From Nocardia tengchongensis (lineage in GTDB: Bacteria > Actinomycetota > Actinomycetes > Mycobacteriales > Mycobacteriaceae): a DNA stretch of 64,000 bases. The stretch spans positions 2,356,001-2,420,000 of the forward strand of contig NZ_CP074371.1 of assembly GCF_018362975.1 (NCBI RefSeq), read 5' to 3'. The notes under the pieces were generated by a model that did not search any database, was not told where the DNA came from, and saw nothing but the letters and a program-made list of their open reading frames with translations. How positions within the stretch are numbered: the stretch's first letter is position 1; each line of letters starts with the position of its first letter. Shown in pieces: positions 55,698 to 64,000 of this stretch. The translations under genes were made by a program, and so were the position numbers.

Positions 55698-56642
55698 GTG
55701 CCCGTGCTCTCAGTTGTGCCCAGCCCCGTCGTCGTGCGCGCGCCCGCGAAGGTGAATCTGCACCTCGGAGTGGGCGACCTGCGTGAGGACGGCTACCACG
55801 ACCTGGTCACCGTGTTCCAGGCGTTGTCGCTCAGCGACGACGTCCACATCACGCCGTCCACCACCCTGCGCGTGAAGGTCACCGGCGAAGGCGCCGAGGA
55901 CGTGCCCACCGACCGCGGCAACCTGGTCTGGCAGGCGGCGGTGAAGCTGGCCGACCTGGGCGGCCGCGCACCCCTGGTGGACTTCGCGATCAGCAAGGGC
56001 ATTCCGGTGGCGGGCGGCATGGCCGGGGGCAGCGCGGACTGCGCGGCGGCCCTGGTCGGGCTGAACGACCTGTGGGAGCTCGGCCTCGGCCGCGCCGAAT
56101 TGTCCGATATCGCAGCCGAACTCGGCAGCGACATCCCCTTCTCCCTGCACGGCGGCACCGCCCTGGGCCGCGGCCGCGGCGAGAAACTGCTTCCCGTCCT
56201 GTCCCGCAACACCTTTCACTGGGTGCTGGCACTGGCCAAGGACGGCCTGTCCACCCCGGCCGTGTTCAAGGAACTCGACCGCCTGCGCGAGGCCGGCGAC
56301 CCGCCCCGGCTCGGCAGCCCGGAGGATCTGCTCCAGGCCCTGGCCTCCGGCGAGGCGACCCAGCTCGCCCCGCTGCTCGGCAACGACCTCCAGGCCGCCG
56401 CGCTGTCACTGAAACCCGAGCTGCGGCGCACCCTGCGCGCGGGCGTCGGCGCGGGAGCCCTCGCGGGCATCGTCTCCGGCTCCGGCCCGACCTGCGCATT
56501 CCTCTGTGAAAGCGAGGAGGCCGCGGTCACCGTCGCCGCCGAACTCGCGGGCGCGGGGGTATCCCGCAGCGTCCGCACCGCCCACGGCCCGGTCCCGGGC
56601 GCGCGCCGGATCACCGATCCGCCGGATGCCGCCAAGCGCTGA
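55698..56642 (+). CDS. ispE: 4-diphosphocytidyl-2-C-methyl-D-erythritol kinase
   Basis: IspE phosphorylates CDP-ME in the MEP isoprenoid pathway. This GHMP kinase of 314 residues has [15 protein letters not shown], the ATP-binding [17 protein letters not shown] and the C-terminal [12 protein letters not shown] 55698 was taken. Other in-frame GTGs 6 and 18 nt downstream are possible. It corresponds to Rv1011 in the backbone and is followed by an ABC-F gene. Confidence 0.95.
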   Translation: MPVLSVVPSPVVVRAPAKVNLHLGVGDLREDGYHDLVTVFQALSLSDDVHITPSTTLRVKVTGEGAEDVPTDRGNLVWQAAVKLADLGGRAPLVDFAISKGIPVAGGMAGGSADCAAALVGLNDLWELGLGRAELSDIAAELGSDIPFSLHGGTALGRGRGEKLLPVLSRNTFHWVLALAKDGLSTPAVFKELDRLREAGDPPRLGSPEDLLQALASGEATQLAPLLGNDLQAAALSLKPELRRTLRAGVGAGALAGIVSGSGPTCAFLCESEEAAVTVAAELAGAGVSRSVRTAHGPVPGARRITDPPDAAKR

Positions 56643-56710
56643 GCGCGGGGTGGTCCCGGCTGCTCGGTAGGCTTGCCCGGGGCAAGCAATCGACCGACGC
56701 AGAGGATCCC

Positions 56711-58516
<1,806 letters not shown>

Positions 58517-58691
58517 GCTGGATCAGCGACAGCGCTTCGAGTGAGATCCTTCGGCGGGCGCCGACCATGTCACGCCCGTCGCGGTTTCTTCGTATGCGAA
58601 GGCGGCAACTGATTTCGCGACGGTCGGGGTAACTCGTCGGGCACGCCCAGAATCGGTTTGGTGTCCGACGTCAGTACGGGTGCGTGGCGCG

Positions 58692-59567
58692 CTACGGCTC
58701 TCCGGCCGCCCGCTGAAGTCCCGGGGAGGCGGGGGAGTCGAGGGACGGCACCGGCAGGCAGGTGCGCACGAATCCCGCGCCGAACGAAGTCAATTCGATG
58801 GTCCGGTACAGGACCTTGGTGCCGAAGCCGGCGCGCTTGAGCAGTCGCCGCACCTCCGGCATGGCCTCGAGCAGCTGGTACCGGTTCGGGTTGCCCAGCG
58901 CCTCGCGGGTCACGTCGATCAGGCCGAGGCGATCCAGGTTGGCCAGGTACTCGTCGATCCGGTTCGGGTAGCGCAGGGCCGCGTCCTCGCCGAGCAGGTT
59001 GAAGACGCCGCGGTAGGAACTGCGCCCGGTCTTCACCTCGACCGCGGGTTGCGGCCCGTCCAGGTACAGGTGCCGGACGACACGCGCCTCGTCGGGCGCG
59101 AGTTCGCTCAGGATGCGGGCGTAGGCGGTGTGGTGGTGGGTGTCGTCCTCGGCGTGGAAGTCCGCGGAGCGGCGCAGCAGTTCCGCGCCGCGAGCCCGCA
59201 GCAGCGCGGTGTGGCCGGAGTCGGCGGTGGCGTCCAGGTTCTCGGGGACGGGCACGCCGAGCGCCTGCCGGACCGAATGCCGGACCTGGGCGCCGGCGTC
59301 GGAGAGGATCTCGCGCGGCGGCTGCCCGGCCATGCTGCCGCGCAGCACCACCGAGGTCACTCCGAGCGCGGTGTGCAGGCTCCAGAAACTGGCTTCGACC
59401 GCCGCCGACATGGCCACCCGAACCACTCCCGTGGCGGCGCGGACCGGCCCGGCCGAACCCCGTCGCTCGCCCTGGTGCACCGGCAGCGGAGCGGTCTCGC
59501 GAACGGCGATGTCGGTGCCGGGATCGGCGGGATCGTCCTCGCCAGAGGAGGATTCGGTCATATCCAT
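58692..59567 (-). CDS. Abi-alpha (DUF4393) family protein
   Basis: This protein of about 291 residues contains the Abi-alpha/DUF4393 C-terminal module: ILSELAPDEARVVRHLYLDGPQPAVEV, then YPNRIDEYLANLDRLGLI and LTSFGAGFVRTCL. The N-terminal half is amphipathic. DUF4393 proteins are linked to abortive infection in Firmicutes; the function in actinomycetes is unknown. ATG 59567 follows GGAG and lies within the end of the DUF445 gene, with a second ATG at 59561 overlapping its stop, so translation is coupled. The plus-strand paralog at 61238 shares all three motifs. Confidence 0.75.
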   Translation of the reverse strand: MDMTESSSGEDDPADPGTDIAVRETAPLPVHQGERRGSAGPVRAATGVVRVAMSAAVEASFWSLHTALGVTSVVLRGSMAGQPPREILSDAGAQVRHSVRQALGVPVPENLDATADSGHTALLRARGAELLRRSADFHAEDDTHHHTAYARILSELAPDEARVVRHLYLDGPQPAVEVKTGRSSYRGVFNLLGEDAALRYPNRIDEYLANLDRLGLIDVTREALGNPNRYQLLEAMPEVRRLLKRAGFGTKVLYRTIELTSFGAGFVRTCLPVPSLDSPASPGLQRAAGEP

Positions 59568-60881
59568 GCGGTAGCGACTCCTGTTCCGAAGATCAGGAGG
59601 TGAGCGTAACCGGCGAAGAGCCCCAGCGCGCCGCCATGGACGAACAAGAGCCATTCATCCTGTTTGATGGCCGATCGCAGCATGTCCACGAACTCGGGCG
59701 GGGGCAGCGCCGACATTTGTTTGGCGATGTACTCCTGCACCTGCCGGCCCTGCTGCGCGTTGAACGCCGGGTCGGCGAAGGCGATGGGCGCGATGGTCAT
59801 GGCCTCGGTGGTGAGGGTGTCCTGCAGCGAGTCGTATTCGCGCCCGCCCATGGCGAATCGGACCACGGATCGGGCCGGGCCGAGCGCCCGGTCGGCCGCG
59901 GGCTTGAGGGTGTCGGTGAGCATCTGCATGGTGCGGTCGGCGCGCGGCCCGTTGAGCAGTTCGTCGCCGATATTGGCGACGGTCATGATCTCGCTGGCCA
60001 CCAGTGCCGCGTAGCCCTCGGTGATCTCGTCCTGCCGTTTGATCAGCAGGCCCTGCCGCCACGGGCACCACCACTTCGGGTAGGCCGGTTCGAAGATCAG
60101 GTTGATGCCGATCCAGTTGACCACCCAGCCGATGATCACCCCGCCCACGGGCAGCACGACCAGCGACGACCAGTGCGTCCAGTGCAGGACGCCGACCAGC
60201 ACCAGACCCATGGGCGCGCCGAAGTAGAAGCCGAAGTTCTGCATGAATCGCAGTTCCTTGGCGCCGAGCACCTGGAAGACCGAATTCAGCATCTGCGGCC
60301 GCGCCTGGAAGTAGCGGATGGTCATGGACTTGACGTCCAGCAGCTGATCGATGTTCTTGCCGAGTTCATCGGTGAGTTCCCGGAGAATATCCGGCAACTG
60401 TTCCTTCACACGGCTGTGGACCATCTCCCGGACGCCGGTGGGCAGGTTGTACCAGAGCTGTGGGTGTTCGCGTTTGAGGATGTCCTCGACAATGTCGCGA
60501 ATCTGAAGATCGGCAATTTCAACAAAATGTTCAGCGAGCTTGTCCGGTTCGAGTTCACGATAGAAATCCGCGACACTCCCGAGTTTCGCCAACCCTTTGT
60601 CGACCGCGATGCTGGCCATCTTGTCCGCCGCGCGACGGCACGATCCCCTGCCAGCCGAAGCGCCCGTCGTACTGCAGCAGCGGCAGTACCTGAATCCGCT
60701 TGGGCAGCAAAGGAAACACGGTGGCCAGCCCGGGCAGCCGGAATCCGTGGAAGCGGACCGGCTTGAACAACATGAGCACGCCGGTCCAGTTGGTGATATA
60801 GCCGATCACGCCCGTGAACAGTGGAATCGTGATCAATTCCAATAGGAGGGTCGGACGCACCCCGAAGACACTCTCTAGCAC
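59558..60881 (-). pseudogene. DUF445 membrane protein, frameshifted
   Basis: From GTG 60881 (AGGAGGG upstream) the frame reads the DUF445 N-terminus (LLELITIPLFTGVIGYITNW, then VLMLFKPVRF) to about 60634. The remainder (ADKMASIAVDKGLAKLG onwards) is in another frame to 59558. Removing one base near 60631 joins them as about 440 residues. A central INLIFEPAYPKWW repeats the N-terminal pattern, a long helical region follows and a C-terminal helix ends in YAHLLIFG. DUF445 proteins (YheB/YjiN type) are membrane proteins of unknown function. The gene is coupled to the downstream Abi-alpha gene. Confidence 0.75.
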
Positions 60882-61237
60882 GCGACACCCTCCTGCCGAC
60901 CCGCAACGCACCGCCGTCGGCGTTGACTACCCCATCGGCGGTCTGGACCTTACTGGCTATTCAGGAAGTGAGTCCAGCCGCAGAGTGCCTGGGTCGGAGA
61001 TCTCGGTCACACTGCGCTGGCTCGATGTTCCTCTGTCTTGATGGGACCACGAGAATGGCGGAGACCACATCCATATCGTTCTTTCATCGTTCGTGTTGGG
61101 GGTCATGTGCGTCGTTACTCGGCGGACGTGGACTGGGGTAACCTTCGTCGGGCTCACGGGTTCAACGTGCCCGCAGGTCCGTCGGGGGCAATAATCTGTG
61201 GACGATTGTGTTCACCTGGCGATATTCGGAGATGGAC
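60882..61237. other. Divergent intergenic region between DUF445 and Abi-alpha genes
   Basis: This 356-bp stretch has no supported gene. It is less GC-rich than its surroundings and presumably holds the divergent promoters for the minus-strand DUF445-Abi-alpha operon and the plus-strand Abi-alpha gene. An AATAAT -10-like sequence lies near 61189. No clear operator was identified. Confidence 0.4.
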
Positions 61238-62119
61238 GTGGCGGAAGACAGGATCCCGGGGCAGGACGTGACCCGTCCGGGACCTCGTGCCGTGGAACGC
61301 AGTTCCGATGTGGAGCAGCGGCAGATCAGCAATGAGGCCCGCCTGATCCGCGGGGCTTTCCGGGCCGCCGGCCTGGCCGTCGGCACCGCGGTGCGGGGGA
61401 CCGAGTGGGCGGTCGGCACCAGCTACGAGATCACCAAGCAGATCACCCAGGCCGCGCTGGACGGCGAGTCGTCCGCCGATATCGCCGAGCGCACGGGGGC
61501 GGCGCTGCGGTCCATCGCGCGCAGCGCGCTCGGCGTCACCGAGGGTTCGGTGCGCGAGATCGTCAGTTACGTACCGACTCCCATGGGCGCGCCGCAGCAG
61601 GCCATCGCCAATGGCAGTGGTCTGGTGCGTTCGGCCACCACCGATGATCTGCGCCGCCGCGGGGACGCGCTGCTGGCCCGCTCCGCCGACGTCTATTTCA
61701 CCGAGGACGTGCACCCGGCCTACGACCGCATCCTCGATCAGCTCGCTCCCGACGAGGCCCGCATCCTGCGTTTCATGGCCTTGCAGGGCCCGCAGCCGTC
61801 GGTGGACGTGCGCACCAATCGGCCGTTGGGTATCGGATCGGAGCTGGTCGCAGGGGATCTGACCTCGGTTCCGGAGCAGTCCGGCGTCCGCTACCCGGAC
61901 CGCGCGCGCAACTACCTGATCAATCTGAATCGCCTCGGTCTCACCATGACCTCGGAGGATCCGGTCGTTTTGTCGCGATACATGGTGCTGGAGGTCCAGC
62001 CCGTCGTCGAGCAGGCGCTGAAGAAGGCGGGCCGAGTGCCCAAGATCGTGCGAAAGAGCCTGCGCCTGACCGAGTTCGGCGAGGACTTCTGCAACACCTG
62101 CTTCTCCATCAACAACTGA
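61238..62119 (+). CDS. Abi-alpha (DUF4393) family protein, paralog
   Basis: This protein of about 293 residues shares with 58692-59567 the module ILDQLAPDEARILRFMALQGPQPSV, YPDRARNYLINLNRLGL and LTEFGEDFCNTCF. The N-terminal half has hydrophobic-amphipathic helices (LIRGAFRAAGLAVGTAVRGTEW) that might associate with membranes. GTG 61238 was chosen because CGGAG lies 6 nt upstream. ATG 61232 and GTG 61208 are alternatives. It diverges from the DUF445/Abi-alpha operon. Confidence 0.75.
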   Translation: MAEDRIPGQDVTRPGPRAVERSSDVEQRQISNEARLIRGAFRAAGLAVGTAVRGTEWAVGTSYEITKQITQAALDGESSADIAERTGAALRSIARSALGVTEGSVREIVSYVPTPMGAPQQAIANGSGLVRSATTDDLRRRGDALLARSADVYFTEDVHPAYDRILDQLAPDEARILRFMALQGPQPSVDVRTNRPLGIGSELVAGDLTSVPEQSGVRYPDRARNYLINLNRLGLTMTSEDPVVLSRYMVLEVQPVVEQALKKAGRVPKIVRKSLRLTEFGEDFCNTCFSINN

Positions 62120-62121
62120 CG

Positions 62122-62177
62122 CCGGAACGCTCGGGTGTGATCGGGGGCCCACGCCCCGAACCCCCCCAACGTTCCGG
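62122..62177 (+). terminator. Putative long hairpin after the Abi-alpha gene
   Basis: CCGGAACG (62122-62129) pairs perfectly with CGTTCCGG (62170-62177) around a GC-rich inner repeat. No T-tract follows, so termination is only plausible. Confidence 0.4.
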
Positions 62178-62249
62178 ACTGATAGCGATCCGATACAGAT
62201 CTGTGCCGATTCCTGAAGGTTTGTGACACCTGATGGGATTGTGGATCTT

Positions 62250-62771
62250 ATGGACTCCGATGCCGTCGCGGCGATCAGCCGGCTGAAGTTCCGTTACCTG
62301 CGCGCTTTGGACACCAAGGCGTGGGAGGAGTTCGCCGACACCATGATTCCGGAGGCCACCGCCACCTACAGCGAGTACCTCCAGTTCGAATCGCGCGACG
62401 CCTTCCTGGCCTTCATGCGCAATACGCTGGGCCCGCACGTCATCACCGAACACCGCTGCGACCACCCGGAAATCGATGTCCACGGCGATGAGGCGACCGG
62501 CACCTGGTACCTGGCCGACACCGTGCTGATCCCGGGTCACAACATGCTGTTACGCGGCGCGGCCTTCTACACCGACAAGTACGTGCGCTGCGACGACGGG
62601 CAGTGGCGCATCGCGCATACCGGCTACGAACGCACCTACGAGGTGGTGCTCTCGCTCTCGGATCTGCCCAGCCTGCGCCTGACGTCCAGCCGCTGGGGGC
62701 TGATCGCCCGCGATCCGGCCGACACGCCCCGCACCGAGCCCAGCTCGGACGGGTCCGGCACGCTGGGCTGA
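62250..62771 (+). CDS. SnoaL-like (NTF2-fold) protein
   Basis: This NTF2-like protein of about 173 residues has ISRLKFRYLRALDTKAWEEFADTM at the N-terminus, EHRCDHPEIDV in the middle and RIAHTGYERTYE near the end, typical of SnoaL_4 members. These are polyketide-cyclase-like, dehydratase-like or ligand-binding proteins of unknown role. ATG 62250 was chosen to match the family's usual start, and GTG 62223 is in frame. The C-terminal tail is Asp/Ser/Pro-rich. Confidence 0.75.
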   Translation: MDSDAVAAISRLKFRYLRALDTKAWEEFADTMIPEATATYSEYLQFESRDAFLAFMRNTLGPHVITEHRCDHPEIDVHGDEATGTWYLADTVLIPGHNMLLRGAAFYTDKYVRCDDGQWRIAHTGYERTYEVVLSLSDLPSLRLTSSRWGLIARDPADTPRTEPSSDGSGTLG

Positions 62772-62783
62772 CCCGCCCGGCCC

Positions 62784-64000
62784 CTATTCCGTTCCGGCGA
62801 CCAGCAGTTCGAGGGTCAGCTTCGGCATTTCCTTGACGATGTACTGCAGCCGCCACTTATCGCTGAACAGCGCGAGCAGCGCGCCGTCGGACCGGGTGAA
62901 CACCTCGACGCCACGCTGCCGGCTGAGCTCCTCGGCCGATTCGGCGTCGGTGCGCCGGGCCAGCTGGTAGGGCAGGTGGTCGAGCTGGGTCTCGACGTTG
63001 AACTCGGATTGCATTCGGGCCGTGACGACTTCGAACTGCATGGGGCCGACCGCGGCCAGCACCGGCGACTGGTCACCGCGGGCGTCATTGCGCAGCACCT
63101 GCACCACGCCTTCGGAGTCGAGCTGATCCATGGCCTTGCGGAACTGCTTGTACTTGTCCGCGGTCTTGGCGCGCAGGGACGCGAAATGCTCGGGCGCGAA
63201 GGACGGGATCGGCGGGAACTCCACCTTCTTGTCCACGAACAGCGTGTGCCCAGGCGCGAGCGCGGTCGCGTTGACCAGACCGACCACGTCGCCCGGGTAG
63301 GCGGTGTCGACGGTGGTGCGCTCGCGGCCGAAGACGGTGAGCGCGTACTTGGTGGCGAAGGGCCGCCCGGTCTGGGCGTGGGTCACCACCATGCCGCGCT
63401 CGAATTCGCCGGAGACGATGCGCATGAACGCCAGCCGGTCGCGGTGAGCGGTATCCATGCCCGCCTGCACCTTGAAGATGACGGCGCTGAACGGCGCGGT
63501 GGTGTCGCGCGGTTCGCCCTTGATGTCCTTGCGTCCGCGCGGCGGCGGCGCGAGTTCGACGAGGGTCTCGAGCAGTTGGCGCACACCGAAATTCAGCATG
63601 GCGGAGGCGTAGATGACCGGCGAGGTGTGCCCGGCCAGGAACAGTTCCTGATCGTGGTCCTGCCCGGCGGCGGAGAGCAGTTCGCTCTCCTCGGCGGCGG
63701 TGCTCCACACGTCGCCCTCGCGTTCGGCGGCCTGCTCGGGGGTGTAGCTCTCCTCCGGGGCGATGGTCGCGCCGCCCGCGGTGCGGGTGAAGTGGATGTA
63801 TTCGGTGGCCGCGCCTTCTTCACCGCGGCGCAGCAGGCCGCGGAAGTCGCCGGCGATGCCGACGGGCAGGAACAGCGGCGGGTGGGGGTGAGGCCGATGC
63901 GGTCGACGATCTCGTCGAGCAGTTCCAGCGGCGCCTGGCCCGGGCGGTCCCACTTGTTGATGACGGTGATGACCGGGATGCCGCGGTCGCGGGCGACCTG
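62784..64000 (-). pseudogene. prfC: Peptide chain release factor 3, partial and frameshifted
   Basis: RF3 is the translational GTPase that recycles RF1/RF2. The window holds the middle and C-terminal parts. From the right edge the protein reads VARDRGIPVITVINKWDRPG (the NKxD G4 motif with Trp in place of the usual Leu) to VDRIGLTPT. It then changes frame near 63881 and continues PPLFLPVGIAGDFRG, GNVV-type domain II segments and the C-terminal domain to 62784. One extra C in the CCC/GGG run restores the frame. The N-terminal G1-G3 motifs lie beyond the window. Confidence 0.88.

Overview
The window is high-GC actinobacterial DNA, most likely from Nocardia or a close mycolic-acid-containing relative. 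The evidence is a backbone that follows the order known in Mycobacterium tuberculosis (pmt Rv1002c, rsmI Rv1003, metS Rv1007c, tatD Rv1008, rpfB Rv1009, ksgA Rv1010, ispE Rv1011), a MoeY-type/c-di-GMP gene pair like Rv1355c-Rv1354c, an F420-type luciferase-like oxidoreductase, MMPL transport, a steroid-type igr-like gene set and many GTG starts. No rRNA, tRNA, CRISPR array, insertion sequence or prophage was recognised.

Layout. 0.1-1 kb: two tandem GyrI-like effector-binding proteins. 1.3-6.1 kb: an operon of a FeeM/LuxI-like acyltransferase, a ThiF-nitroreductase fusion and a GAF-GGDEF-EAL enzyme. 6.2-9.3 kb: SDR, soxR, frameshifted arginine deiminase, GntR regulator. 9.3-12 kb: backbone pmt and rsmI. 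12-14 kb: P450 and TetR. 14.1-22 kb: a catabolic cluster with a ChsE2-DUF35-ChsE1-Ltp2-like core, flanked by SDRs and an IclR regulator with a duplicated upstream box. 22.3-31.9 kb: a beta-lactone lipid cluster of the Ole/Nlt/Lst type (two thiolase subunits, beta-lactone synthetase, OleD-like reductase, small membrane protein, condensation-type acyltransferase, MMPL exporter, TetR). 32.1-33.9 kb: tandem MmyB-like HTH regulators. 34-37.9 kb: backbone metG, tatD, rpfB. 38-45.7 kb: monooxygenase, serine hydrolase, SDR and three secreted hydrolases, one of them lacking its catalytic core. 45.7-46.6 kb: rsmA. 46.6-52.1 kb: a GT39-like membrane protein with an attenuator-like leader, a deleted patatin, small genes and a DUF5753/DUF397 remnant. 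52.2-55.7 kb: copper operon. 55.7-58.5 kb: backbone ispE and ABC-F. 58.7-62.1 kb: two Abi-alpha (DUF4393) proteins around a DUF445 membrane protein. 62.2-64 kb: SnoaL-like protein and the 3' part of prfC, which runs off the window.

Six genes need a single-base correction to restore their full reading frame (near 823, 8663, 32571, 49436, 60631 and 63881). Five look like a missing base, mostly in G/C runs, so residual sequencing or assembly error is at least as likely as gene decay. Separately, two hydrolases (patatin 48631-49061 and lipase 44840-45688) have clean internal deletions that remove the catalytic serine region. These look biological.

The most interesting units are the beta-lactone lipid locus, the Abi-alpha/DUF445/Abi-alpha block, the acyltransferase/ThiF-nitroreductase/c-di-GMP operon and the igr-like catabolic operon.
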